Below are positions 1 through 8,684 of a stretch of DNA of 64,000 bases, piece by piece (position 1 is the stretch's first letter; each line of letters starts with the position of its first letter). Below the pieces are notes generated by a model, which was not told where the DNA came from, searched no databases, and saw nothing but the letters and a program-made list of their open reading frames with translations. Position numbers and translations under genes: made by a program. This stretch comes from Arenibacter catalasegens. Lineage in GTDB: Bacteria > Bacteroidota > Bacteroidia > Flavobacteriales > Flavobacteriaceae. The stretch lies in NCBI RefSeq assembly GCF_002909235.1, contig NZ_PHQQ01000001.1, positions 186,001-250,000 of the forward strand, in the 5' to 3' direction.

Positions 1-301
1 TACCGAATCGGGGATTATTGAAAATGCGGCCCAATCATGTTCGGCCATAGTTGGCCAAGATTTTTTTGCTGCTGATGATTTTGAAGGTGAAGGCAATAGT
101 GTTATTGGTTTTATTAGCAGTATTAAGAGGGCAAACATTCTTTTTTTACCCAAGATAGGAGATACCTTAATAACCAAAGCTAAACTTGTATCCAATTACA
201 GTTCGGGAAATTTTAGCATATGCACCATGGATTGCAAAATTTATACAGACGAAGTATTAGTGGCAGATTGCATATTAAATTTTCTAATACAGGAAGTTTA
301 A
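1..301 (+). CDS. 3-hydroxyacyl-ACP dehydratase-like hotdog protein (C-terminal part)
   Basis: An open frame enters from the left edge (codons begin at base 2) and stops with TAA at 299-301, giving about 99 C-terminal residues. The visible pattern fits the second half of a FabZ/FabA-type hotdog domain: an ESGIIENAAQS helix, then strands GFISSIKRANILFLPKIGD, and a final strand ending VADCILNFLI. Hotdog dehydratases of this kind remove water from 3-hydroxyacyl-ACP in polyene synthesis, which suits the ketosynthases and ACP downstream. The N-terminal catalytic His lies outside the window, so activity cannot be judged. A thioesterase of the same fold is the main alternative. A second dehydratase-like gene lies at 11258-11635. 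Confidence 0.7.
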   Translation, partial: TESGIIENAAQSCSAIVGQDFFAADDFEGEGNSVIGFISSIKRANILFLPKIGDTLITKAKLVSNYSSGNFSICTMDCKIYTDEVLVADCILNFLIQEV

Positions 302-386
302 GTTGATAGAGTGATCGAATAGAAAATTGAAAGAATTACTCTATAAGCCTGCTATTTAAGGCCTATAAACTATAAAGACCTAGGGG

Positions 387-788
387 ATGAAAAAAAATGA
401 GGTGCCACAGGATAAGAGCAATCTAGAGTCGGCCAATTTCAAGGAACTGTGTTATGCCATTGATGAAAATGGGGAATACACTACTGAATTAAGTACCGGG
501 TGGGACCCAAAGACCATTGCGCTGAACAATGCTATTGAAGCTATAAATGAACGCATTTCCGATGCAAAACAGCGGGTAAAAAATCATAAAGCAAGCCCCT
601 TGGAATACTATATGGAACTCCATAAAATGGACCTCCCAATCCTAGCTAGTTATGTTGGGACCTGGAAGTGGAGGGTTAAAAGACATTTTCGACCTGCCAT
701 ATTTAAAAAACTTAATAATAAGATATTACAAAAATATGCCAATGTCTTCGATATTACGATCGAAGAGCTACAACGTACCGACCTCTAA
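387..788 (+). CDS. conserved hypothetical protein of the pigment cluster (133 aa)
   Basis: I do not recognise a named domain. The protein is acidic at the N-terminus and basic in the middle (WKWRVKRHFRP near residues 92-102). It has no signal peptide or membrane segment, and is probably mostly helical with a C-terminal helix ending in IEELQRTDL. It ends 3 bases before the BtrH-like gene and follows the dehydratase by 85 bases, so it is very likely co-transcribed with the pigment genes. The tight link to the BtrH-like acyltransferase suggests a partner or small regulator for that protein, but this is inference from position only. Confidence 0.65.
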   Translation: MKKNEVPQDKSNLESANFKELCYAIDENGEYTTELSTGWDPKTIALNNAIEAINERISDAKQRVKNHKASPLEYYMELHKMDLPILASYVGTWKWRVKRHFRPAIFKKLNNKILQKYANVFDITIEELQRTDL

Positions 789-791
789 ACA

Positions 792-1793
792 ATGGAAATA
801 GATTTTAAACACAAGCAAGCCGCACATTGCGAAAATGGTGTAGTAGCCAACCTAATGACATATAATGGGTTTACCGTAAGCGAGCCCATGGTTTTTGGAA
901 TAGGATCTGGGCTGTTGTTCAGCTATATCCCTTTTTTAAAAGTGAACCACGCACCAGTAGTGTCATACAGGGCATTGCCCGGAATTATATTCAAAAGATT
1001 CGCCAAACGTGTAGGAATTAAAATTAAGCGAGAAAAATTTCGGAATACCCAAACAGCTAAGGCAAGATTGGATGAAAACTTGGAAAGGAACAACCCGGTA
1101 GGACTGCAGGTAGGCGTTTATAATCTACCATATTTTCCTGATGAATATCGCTTTCATTTCAACGCCCACAACATGGTCGTCTATGGTAAAAAGGATGGTA
1201 GATATTTAATAAGTGACCCTGTAATGGAAACCGTTACCTCCCTTACCGAAAAAGAACTGGAAAAAGTAAGATTTGCAAAAGGAGCCTTTGCCCCTAAGGG
1301 ACACATATACTATCCTACCGCCTTCCCTAAAAATCTACAGCTTGAAAAAGCAATTATTAAAGGGATTAAACACACCTGCAGGGATATGTTGGCCCCGGTT
1401 CCGATTGTTGGAGTAAAAGGAATACGGAAAATTGCAAAACTAATTCGTAAATGGCCAAAGTCCAAAGGAATTAAAACTGCCAATCATTATTTGGGTCAAA
1501 TTGTACGTATGCAGGAAGAAATAGGCACCGGAGGTGGCGGATTTCGATATATTTATGCCGCATTTTTGCAAGAAGCTGGGAAATTACTGGAAAACAATAA
1601 ACTTTTGGAACTTTCCAAAGAAATGACCTTGATTGGTGACCAATGGCGCGATTTTGCGGTGGAGGCATCACGTATATACAAAAACAGGAGCAATTCCGAA
1701 GCGGTTGACCAATACGATCATGTGGCTACACTTCTGGAAGAGCTTGCCAACAAAGAGGAAGTTTTTTTTAAACAACTAAAAAAGGCAATATAA
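792..1793 (+). CDS. BtrH N-terminal domain protein (C39-like acyltransferase/peptidase fold)
   Basis: 333 residues. The N-terminal half resembles the butirosin BtrH N-terminal domain, a papain/C39-like fold that in BtrH moves an acyl group from an acyl carrier protein onto an amine. A plausible catalytic set is visible: Cys13 in AAHCENG, His126 in FNAHNMVVYG and Asp142 in LISDPV. The C-terminal half (about 180-333) is helical and matches the DUF4872-like part that usually follows. It sits 3 bases after a small unknown gene and 8 bases before an ABC transporter. An acyl-transfer or cleavage step on the ACP-bound polyene, or on an exported product, is the likely role. The substrate is not known. 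Confidence 0.75.
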   Translation: MEIDFKHKQAAHCENGVVANLMTYNGFTVSEPMVFGIGSGLLFSYIPFLKVNHAPVVSYRALPGIIFKRFAKRVGIKIKREKFRNTQTAKARLDENLERNNPVGLQVGVYNLPYFPDEYRFHFNAHNMVVYGKKDGRYLISDPVMETVTSLTEKELEKVRFAKGAFAPKGHIYYPTAFPKNLQLEKAIIKGIKHTCRDMLAPVPIVGVKGIRKIAKLIRKWPKSKGIKTANHYLGQIVRMQEEIGTGGGGFRYIYAAFLQEAGKLLENNKLLELSKEMTLIGDQWRDFAVEASRIYKNRSNSEAVDQYDHVATLLEELANKEEVFFKQLKKAI

Positions 1794-1801
1794 AGTAACA
1801 G

Positions 1802-2545
1802 ATGATCCAAATTTTCCAACTCTCCAAAAAATATAAAAATGCCGAAGAATATTCGGTAATGGACCTAGACCTTAATATTAACGAGGGTGAAATTTTTGGA
1901 CTATTAGGACCTAACGGAGCAGGGAAAACAACACTAATTTCCATGTTGAGCTCATTAATAAAACCCACATCGGGCAATTTTTCCATCAATGGATTAACTT
2001 TTCAAAAGAACAGAAATCAACTCAGACAACTAATTGGCATTGTACCACAGGAATATGCCCTCTACCCTACCCTAACCGCATATGAAAATTTACATTACCT
2101 AGGTAGCATGTATGGTCTAAAAGGAAGGCAGTTAAAGGAAAAGATTAATTTTCATTTGGAAGTTTTAGGCCTGGAAAAATATTCCCACAAAAAATTGGAT
2201 ACCTTTTCTGGCGGTATGAAACGCCGTGTAAACCTAATTGCCAGTATCCTACACGATCCCAAGGTTTTATTCTTGGACGAACCAACAGTTGGCGTGGACG
2301 TGCAATCCAAAAATGTAATTATAGATCATTTAAAAAAATTAAATACCCTTGGTGCCACTATTGTTTATACATCCCATCATTTGAACGAAGCAGAACAATT
2401 TTGCACCAGAGTGGCTATTATAGATCACGGAAAGATTATCGTGGAAGGCGCTCCTAAAAATCTAATTTTCCAGTACCCCGAATCACATAATCTTGAAGAT
2501 GTATTTTTAACCTTAACCGGAAAAGCCCTAAGAGATCATGCATAA
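1802..2545 (+). CDS. ABC transporter ATP-binding protein
   Basis: 247 residues with all hallmarks of an ABC ATPase: Walker A GPNGAGKTT at about 36-44, Q-loop in VPQEYALYP, signature FSGGMKRR, Walker B VLFLDEPTVGVD and the H-loop in TSHHLNEA. It is of the ABC-2 exporter class (drug, lipid or pigment export) and powers the permease encoded next, with which it overlaps by 8 bases. Placement between the BtrH-like acyltransferase and the thioesterase suggests it moves a pigment or pigment precursor across the inner membrane. Substrate assignment is by context only. Confidence 0.93.
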   Translation: MIQIFQLSKKYKNAEEYSVMDLDLNINEGEIFGLLGPNGAGKTTLISMLSSLIKPTSGNFSINGLTFQKNRNQLRQLIGIVPQEYALYPTLTAYENLHYLGSMYGLKGRQLKEKINFHLEVLGLEKYSHKKLDTFSGGMKRRVNLIASILHDPKVLFLDEPTVGVDVQSKNVIIDHLKKLNTLGATIVYTSHHLNEAEQFCTRVAIIDHGKIIVEGAPKNLIFQYPESHNLEDVFLTLTGKALRDHA

Positions 2546-3806
2546 ATTATGGGCCTCCACATATAAGGAATTACTACTCCTGTCCAGGGATATCGGGGGG
2601 TTGGCCATCCTATTTGTAATGCCATTGGTTTTGGTAGTTACTATTACCTTAATTCAAGATAGCACCTTTAGATCCATCAATGACAACAAAATACCTATCC
2701 TTTGGGTGGACTATGATAAAGGGGAGGTTTCCAAAAATATTTACGATGGTCTGGCAGAGTCCAAATCCTTTAATATAATTGAGAAAGAATCGGACAAAGA
2801 AGCCAAAGAACTTGTGTTCAAAGGGAAGTACCAATTGGCTATTGTAATTCCAACCAACCTTAGTTCAGAACTAGAAAAAAAAGTGAATTTAAATGTGGAA
2901 GGGTTGTTGTCCAAATTTGGTTTGGACGAAGAAATTCCAATACCACAAGAACAAGGTGTAAAGAAAAAGGAGGTAATATTATATTTTGACCCCGCAACAC
3001 AAATGGCCTTTAAAAATTCCATAAAGAATGGGATAGACAAGATGATCTTTAAAATAGAGACCCAGACCATTTACAAGGCATTCCAGTCCCAAATAACTGA
3101 TGATGAAACCGAAGCAATATTTGATACCGAAAGTTTTATCACCTTTAAAGAAATAACTCCTAGTATTGGCGAAAATGAAATAATTCCAAATTCTGTGCAA
3201 CACAACGTACCCGCCTGGTCTTTATTTGCCATATTTTTTATCATTGTCCCCTTGTCCATCAATATGGTCAAGGAAAAAACCCAGGGTACCTTTGTTCGTC
3301 TAAGGACTAATCCTGTATCTTATTTGACCGTATTGGGAGGAAAAACTTTGGTATACCTGTCCGTTTGCCTTATTCAATTTGGACTTATGTTGGGGATAGG
3401 GGTTTATCTTTTCCCTATCTTAGGGCTTCCAAGCCTTGATGTTTCAGGAAAAATTCCACAATTGTTCCTAGTTGCTATTTTTGCAGGACTTGCGGCCATT
3501 GGTCTAGGTTTACTATTGGGAACAGTGGCAAAGACCCAGGAGCAATCCGCTCCCTTCGGAGCCACTTTCGTGGTTATATTGGCAGCTTTGGGCGGTGTGT
3601 GGGTACCTGTCTTTATTATGCCTAAGTTTATGCAGACACTATCAAATTTATCTCCAATGAATTGGGGCTTAAATGCCTTTTATGATGTTTTTTTGAGAGA
3701 TGTTGGCATTATTGATCTTGTTCCTGAATTAGCCTTATTATTATTATTTTTTATCATAACCACCACAATTTCTATTGTGTATAATGAAAGAAAAAATGCC
3801 GTCTAA
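2538..3806 (+). CDS. ABC-2 type transporter permease
   Basis: 422 residues. One N-terminal membrane helix (about 22-40) is followed by a large extracytoplasmic domain (about 45-225) and then five or six C-terminal membrane helices, the standard ABC-2 permease layout. The final part, LSPMNWGLNAFYDVFLRD, is typical of this family. It overlaps the ATPase gene by 8 bases and the following thioesterase gene by about 23 bases, so the three are translationally coupled. Together with the ATPase it should form a homodimeric exporter. Confidence 0.9.
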   Translation: MHKLWASTYKELLLLSRDIGGLAILFVMPLVLVVTITLIQDSTFRSINDNKIPILWVDYDKGEVSKNIYDGLAESKSFNIIEKESDKEAKELVFKGKYQLAIVIPTNLSSELEKKVNLNVEGLLSKFGLDEEIPIPQEQGVKKKEVILYFDPATQMAFKNSIKNGIDKMIFKIETQTIYKAFQSQITDDETEAIFDTESFITFKEITPSIGENEIIPNSVQHNVPAWSLFAIFFIIVPLSINMVKEKTQGTFVRLRTNPVSYLTVLGGKTLVYLSVCLIQFGLMLGIGVYLFPILGLPSLDVSGKIPQLFLVAIFAGLAAIGLGLLLGTVAKTQEQSAPFGATFVVILAALGGVWVPVFIMPKFMQTLSNLSPMNWGLNAFYDVFLRDVGIIDLVPELALLLLFFIITTTISIVYNERKNAV

Positions 3807-4233
3807 AAACAAGTCAGAGATTAGCTATACCAGTGAAATTAGGGTTCGCTTTGCGGAAACTGACCCTTTGGGCATTGTATGGCATGGAAATTATATCCAG
3901 TATTTTGAAGACGGTAGGGAGGCCTTTGGTCGACAACATGGGATTGCCTATCTGGATCATAAGGCAGCTGGGTACACCACTCCGATCGTTAAATCCGTTT
4001 GCGAGCACAAACTTCCTTTGCGCTATGGGGATATAGCTACGGTTAAAACAATTTTTGTAGATTCACCTGCGGCAAAAATGATTTTTAGATACGAAATCTA
4101 TAATCCGCAAAACAAATTGGTATGCACAGGGGAAACGGTTCAGGTTTTTGTAGAAGATGAAGGAACTTTATCCTTGACCATGCCTACATTTTTTTTGGAA
4201 TGGAAACTTAAAGTTGGGTTATTAAATGAATAA
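3784..4233 (+). CDS. acyl-CoA/ACP thioesterase, 4HBT family
   Basis: About 150 residues with a single hotdog domain. The motif FAETDPLGIVWHGNYIQYF carries the Asp and the HGNY signature of the 4-hydroxybenzoyl-CoA thioesterase family (YbgC/FadM-like). These enzymes hydrolyse acyl-CoA or acyl-ACP thioesters. In aryl-polyene and flexirubin clusters such a gene is a usual member and may release or proofread chains. An ATG at 3784 is preferred over an upstream TTG at 3775; a further ATG at 3796 is also possible. It overlaps the permease gene in front and the ketosynthase behind (8 bases). Confidence 0.85.
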   Translation: MKEKMPSKNKSEISYTSEIRVRFAETDPLGIVWHGNYIQYFEDGREAFGRQHGIAYLDHKAAGYTTPIVKSVCEHKLPLRYGDIATVKTIFVDSPAAKMIFRYEIYNPQNKLVCTGETVQVFVEDEGTLSLTMPTFFLEWKLKVGLLNE

Positions 4234-5374
4234 GACCTATCTCTCATATAACAATATTGTTTCGTCAATAGGTTTTGATAGTCCTACCGTGGTCCAAAAT
4301 ATCCGTAAGGGAGTATCGGGGATAACACTAATTGAGGATGAAAACTTATTTCCTACTCCCTTTTACGCCTCAGTTATCGATTCCAATTCACTATCAGAGG
4401 CCTTTGAACTATTGGGATCCAATGATGATTATACGCGCTTGGAGCAAATGATGATTATTTCCTTGGGCAAAACCATTAAAGAATCCGGGGTGAAATTAAC
4501 GGATAGGGTTGGATTAATACTATCTACTACCAAAGGAAATATAGATACCTTGGACCCAAAGCACCCAATGCCCCCAGAAAGAGCCTATTTGGGAACTTTA
4601 GGACATATTATCAAAAACTATTTTGAATTTACCAAAGAACCTATTGTTCTTTCCAATGCCTGTGTTTCTGGAGTATTGGCCATTTCAATTGCTAAGCGAT
4701 TTATTTCACAGGGGACGTTTGATCAAGTTTTTATTGTAGGTGGTGATATTGTTTCCAACTTTATTCTTTCCGGTTTTAATTCATTCCAAGCAATGAGTTC
4801 ACTACCCTGCAAACCCTATTGCAAGCAAAGGTCAGGAATTAATATAGGGGAAGTGGCCGCCAGTGTACTAGTGACCAAGGACCAACACAATTTAGTCCCT
4901 GAGGCCGTAGAGGTAATGGGTGAAGCCTCCTGTAATGATGCCAATCATATTTCCGGCCCATCTAGAACCGGGGAAGGCCTATATCGCAGTATTCAATCAG
5001 CCTTTAAAGAAGCCAAGTTAGGACCTCAGGATATAGATTATATATCCGCCCATGGCACTGCAACCACTTTCAATGATGAAATGGAGGCAATTGCCCTAAA
5101 CAGATTGGGTCTAGGCAGGGTTCCCTTGAATAGCCTAAAAGGTTATTTTGGGCATACATTGGGAGGATCTGGCCTTTTGGAAACTATTATTGGCATGCAT
5201 TCCCTTTACCATAATACCTTATATTCCTCCATGGGGTTTACTGAGTTGGGCGTATCCCAACCCATCAACGTAATTACTGAAATCACCTCTAAGAACTTAG
5301 ATTACTTTTTAAAGACCGCCTCCGGTTTTGGGGGATGCAATACAGCTGCCGTATTTAAAAAGGTAAAATCATGA
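4226..5374 (+). CDS. beta-ketoacyl-ACP synthase (active-type ketosynthase)
   Basis: 382 residues of thiolase fold. The complete catalytic set of a condensing enzyme is present: Cys146 in LSNACVSG, His276 in SAHGTAT and His310 in YFGHTLGG. It should extend the ACP-bound chain with malonyl-ACP. The N-terminus is shorter and more divergent than FabF, as is common for polyene-cluster ketosynthases. It overlaps the next gene, a degenerate ketosynthase-like protein, by 4 bases, so the two may work as a pair in the way KS-alpha and chain-length-factor subunits do. Confidence 0.9.
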   Translation: MNKTYLSYNNIVSSIGFDSPTVVQNIRKGVSGITLIEDENLFPTPFYASVIDSNSLSEAFELLGSNDDYTRLEQMMIISLGKTIKESGVKLTDRVGLILSTTKGNIDTLDPKHPMPPERAYLGTLGHIIKNYFEFTKEPIVLSNACVSGVLAISIAKRFISQGTFDQVFIVGGDIVSNFILSGFNSFQAMSSLPCKPYCKQRSGINIGEVAASVLVTKDQHNLVPEAVEVMGEASCNDANHISGPSRTGEGLYRSIQSAFKEAKLGPQDIDYISAHGTATTFNDEMEAIALNRLGLGRVPLNSLKGYFGHTLGGSGLLETIIGMHSLYHNTLYSSMGFTELGVSQPINVITEITSKNLDYFLKTASGFGGCNTAAVFKKVKS

Positions 5375-5994
5375 AGGATGAACCCCTTAAAATAAGGTCA
5401 TATTGTAGCATATTCAACAATAAGGTGATGTTGAACGATCAGTTGCTCTTTGAAAGCCCGGAAACCGATTTTTCTACCTTTATAAAGTTGGCCTATAAAA
5501 AGATGGATACCAACTATCCTAAGTTTTTTAAAATGGACAACCTGAGTAAACTTGGGTTTTTGGCCGCCGATATTTTACTTACCCAACTGTCCAAAGATTT
5601 TGGAAACCTTAATAATATTGCCTTGGCATTTTCCAATAGTGCGTCTAGTCTGGACACAGATAGGAAACACCAAAATTCTATTATGGACAAAGAAAACTAT
5701 TTTCCTAGTCCCGCTATTTTTGTCTATACCTTACCCAACATATGCCTTGGAGAGATTAGTATTAGACATAAGCTATATTCTGAAAATAGTTTTTTTATCT
5801 TTAACCACTTTAATGCGGGATATCTATTCGACTATGCAACGAGTTTAATTAAAACTGGAAAAGCTGACGAAGTGTTGTGCGGATGGATAAACTGTGACGC
5901 AGAAGACTACGAAGCATTTTTATACTTAGTTTCTAAGGAAGGAAGCATTGCACATAACAAAGAAGAAATAATAAAATTGTACACGACCAAATGA
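5371..5994 (+). CDS. short ketosynthase-like protein lacking the catalytic triad
   Basis: 207 residues. Stretches such as FPSPAIFVYTLPNICLGEISIRH and the following FNAGYLFDYATSLIKTGKADEVLCGWI resemble the N-terminal half of a beta-ketoacyl synthase. There is no Cys in the nucleophile position and neither of the two downstream histidine motifs, because the C-terminal half is missing. Loss of activity with retained fold suggests a structural partner, perhaps for the ketosynthase directly upstream. Start and stop overlap both neighbours by 4 bases, which argues that it is a kept gene and not debris. Confidence 0.75.
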   Translation: MKDEPLKIRSYCSIFNNKVMLNDQLLFESPETDFSTFIKLAYKKMDTNYPKFFKMDNLSKLGFLAADILLTQLSKDFGNLNNIALAFSNSASSLDTDRKHQNSIMDKENYFPSPAIFVYTLPNICLGEISIRHKLYSENSFFIFNHFNAGYLFDYATSLIKTGKADEVLCGWINCDAEDYEAFLYLVSKEGSIAHNKEEIIKLYTTK

Positions 5995-6248
5995 GCGATT
6001 TAAAACAAGAACTAAAGGAAAAAATTATATCTCAATTAAACTTGGAGGACATTGCAATCGATGAAATTGCAGATAACGATCCTCTGTTTGGTGATGGCCT
6101 GGGACTGGACTCCATTGATGCATTGGAACTCATCGTTATGTTGGATAAGGATTATGGCATTAAACTTACCGACCCCAAAGAGGGCAAAAAAATATTTGAG
6201 TCCATTGAAGTAATGGCAAATTATATTGCAGAACATCGCACAAAATAA
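5991..6248 (+). CDS. acyl carrier protein
   Basis: 85 residues, acidic and helical, with the 4'-phosphopantetheine attachment serine at residue 41 in the motif GLDSIDALEL. This is the carrier on which the pigment polyene or fatty chain is built. It overlaps the preceding ketosynthase-like gene by 4 bases and is followed by a 100-base gap and another ketosynthase. It is clearly distinct from the housekeeping AcpP by context and by the unusual GDGLGLDS lead-in. Phosphopantetheinylation must come from a transferase encoded elsewhere. Confidence 0.92.
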   Translation: MSDLKQELKEKIISQLNLEDIAIDEIADNDPLFGDGLGLDSIDALELIVMLDKDYGIKLTDPKEGKKIFESIEVMANYIAEHRTK

Positions 6249-6348
6249 TCCGGGTACTTCTAAAATAACCAAGGCTTTGCGTTTATTCACTTTAAAAAAG
6301 AATTGGTTACCTCTAAGAAAATCCAAACCTTAAAATATAAAAAGTTAC

Positions 6349-7551
6349 ATGTCCAAAGGAGTAGCTATAACGGGAATGGGTATAATATCTGCCATTGGAA
6401 ACAATGTTGCTGAGAATTACCGCTCACTTTTAGAGGGAAGAACTGGTATTTCCAAAATTTCCAAAATAGATACGCTACACAAGGATAGCATAATGGTGGG
6501 TGAAATTAACTTCACCAATGAGGAATTAGAAGTAAAATTGGGTTTATGCTCCAATAATAATTACTCAAGAACTGCTTTATTGGGGGCCTTAGCCGCCAAA
6601 GAGGCCATTGAAAATGCCCAAATAACCGATATAAAAGCCTATAGGACCGGTCTTATTTCTGCCACAAGTGTTGGAGGTATGGATATGACCGAAAAATATT
6701 ATTACGATTACTTGGAAAGTGAAGAGAATAGGAAATATATAAAAGGTCACCATGCGGGTGACTCTACACAAAAAATAGCGGAACAATTGGGAATTGATCA
6801 AAGTTTGGTTACAACCATTAGTACCGCTTGTTCCTCCGCTGCAAATGCCATAATGTTTGGTGCCAGGTTAATAAAAACAGGGAAATTGGATAGGGTCATT
6901 GTTGGTGGGGCCGATTGTTTATCCAAATTCACGATTAATGGTTTTAAAACCCTAATGATCTTGTCCGATACCTATAATACCCCTTTTGACGAAAATCGAA
7001 AAGGGCTTAATTTAGGGGAAGCTGCGGCCTATTTAGTATTAGAATCGGACATGGTAGTAAAAAGAGAAAACAAAACAGTATTGGGATATGTAGCCGGATA
7101 TGGTAATGCCAATGATGCTTTTCATCAAACCGCCTCCTCAGAAAATGGAGATGGAGCTACCTTATCCATGGAGAAAGCATTAAAAATTGCAGGACTGGAA
7201 CCTACGGACATTGATTACATAAATGCCCATGGGACCGCCACTGGCAACAACGACTTATCCGAAGGGCGGGCCATTATCCGCGTTTTTGGGGAAGAAGTGC
7301 CAGAATTCAGTTCAACAAAAGCTTATACCGGACACACTCTGGCTGCAGCAGGGGCCATAGAAGCAGTATATGCTATACTATCACTTCAAAACAACATCAT
7401 TTATCCAAATTTGAATTTTAAGACCCCGATGAAAGAGTTTACCCTAATTCCTCTAACGACCTTAAAAGAAAAAATATTAAACACCGTTCTATCCAATTCA
7501 CTTGGATTTGGGGGAAATTGTTCCACACTTATTTTTTCAAAACAGCCCTAA
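6349..7551 (+). CDS. beta-ketoacyl-[ACP] synthase, FabF-like
   Basis: 400 residues, full-length KAS II type. Catalytic residues are all present: Cys161 in STACSSAANA, His294 in NAHGTATGNND and His329 in YTGHTLAAAG. It should condense malonyl-ACP with the growing acyl or aryl chain. The 100-base gap upstream and about 68-base gap downstream are the largest inside this part of the cluster, so an internal promoter is possible, though I see no convincing box. The next gene is an inactive homologue, an arrangement like KS-alpha with chain-length factor in type II polyketide systems. Confidence 0.92.
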   Translation: MSKGVAITGMGIISAIGNNVAENYRSLLEGRTGISKISKIDTLHKDSIMVGEINFTNEELEVKLGLCSNNNYSRTALLGALAAKEAIENAQITDIKAYRTGLISATSVGGMDMTEKYYYDYLESEENRKYIKGHHAGDSTQKIAEQLGIDQSLVTTISTACSSAANAIMFGARLIKTGKLDRVIVGGADCLSKFTINGFKTLMILSDTYNTPFDENRKGLNLGEAAAYLVLESDMVVKRENKTVLGYVAGYGNANDAFHQTASSENGDGATLSMEKALKIAGLEPTDIDYINAHGTATGNNDLSEGRAIIRVFGEEVPEFSSTKAYTGHTLAAAGAIEAVYAILSLQNNIIYPNLNFKTPMKEFTLIPLTTLKEKILNTVLSNSLGFGGNCSTLIFSKQP

Positions 7552-7619
7552 GAGGGAATTGTTATATTTACATAATGACCATTTAATCTTATATTATAAA
7601 TCGGTATTTTCAACGAGTA

Positions 7620-8684
7620 ATGGAAAAAGTTTATATTAACAGTATCGGTTCCATATCTGCCCAAAAAACATTCGATAACAAGGAATTTTTGGAGGAAATT
7701 ACTATCTATGAAGAGAATGTTATTCCTGCAATAGAACCCAACTACAAGGATTTTATTCCACCAGCGGCCGCTAGAAGAATGGCAAAGGGAATAAAAATGG
7801 GGGTAGTTGCTGCCAAAATAGCCATGGAGGAAGCCAATCTAACGAATGTAGATGCTATTATTACCGGAACGGGAATGGGATGTGTTCGGGATTCCGAAAA
7901 ATTTGTTGCCGCCATTTTGGACAATAATGAACAGTTCCTTACCCCCACCTCCTTTATACAGTCTACCCACAATACGGTAGCGGGCCAAATAGCGTTGGGA
8001 ATTGGGTGTAAAGGTTATAATTTCACCTATGTCCATAGCAGTATTTCTTTTGAGTCCGCGCTCTTGGACGCTTTACTGCAATTGCAGGCGAAGGAAGCAG
8101 AATACATTCTAGTAGGAGGAGTTGATGAATCAGGTGAATACACCAATGCCTTTCATAAACTAGTACATCATATTAAACCAGAAAAAGTAAATTCTAACAA
8201 GCTTCTGCATTCCAACTCCGAAGGAGCTGTTTTTGGGGAAGGTGCCAATTTCTTTGTTTTGTCCAACCACAAACAAAAATCCAGCTATGCCCAGTTAATG
8301 GACGTAAAAACCTTTAATACCCTACCCCAATCCAAGCTAATAGTCCATCTTGAAGAATATCTAAAGGACAATAATCTTTCCATAGACGATATTGATCTGT
8401 TGATCTGTGGAAATAATGGGGACGTGAACTTTGACGGTTATTACCTAGCCCTTACAGATGGACCATTTAAAAACACCCAACAGGTATATTACAAACATCT
8501 AAGTGGGGAATTTAATACAGCATCCGCCTTTGGATTTTGGTTGGGAGCCAAAATTCTTAAGACCCAGCATATACCCAGCGAGATTACCCTAAATACTATT
8601 AAAACTAAAGGGTATGGTATTGTATTGCTTTACAACCAGTACAGAGGGGAGAACCACAGCTTTACCCTACTTTGCCAATGTTGA
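7620..8684 (+). CDS. chain-length-factor-like ketosynthase homologue (inactive)
   Basis: 354 residues with the thiolase fold, but the nucleophile Cys is replaced by Ser near residue 140 (YVHSSISFESA) and the first catalytic His motif is replaced by LICGNNGD. This matches a KS-beta/chain-length factor or the partner subunit of aryl-polyene ketosynthases, which shape the chain cavity without catalysing condensation. It directly follows an intact ketosynthase and overlaps the following deacetylase gene by 13 bases. Priming activity through a Ser-type KS cannot be excluded. Confidence 0.85.
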   Translation: MEKVYINSIGSISAQKTFDNKEFLEEITIYEENVIPAIEPNYKDFIPPAAARRMAKGIKMGVVAAKIAMEEANLTNVDAIITGTGMGCVRDSEKFVAAILDNNEQFLTPTSFIQSTHNTVAGQIALGIGCKGYNFTYVHSSISFESALLDALLQLQAKEAEYILVGGVDESGEYTNAFHKLVHHIKPEKVNSNKLLHSNSEGAVFGEGANFFVLSNHKQKSSYAQLMDVKTFNTLPQSKLIVHLEEYLKDNNLSIDDIDLLICGNNGDVNFDGYYLALTDGPFKNTQQVYYKHLSGEFNTASAFGFWLGAKILKTQHIPSEITLNTIKTKGYGIVLLYNQYRGENHSFTLLCQC

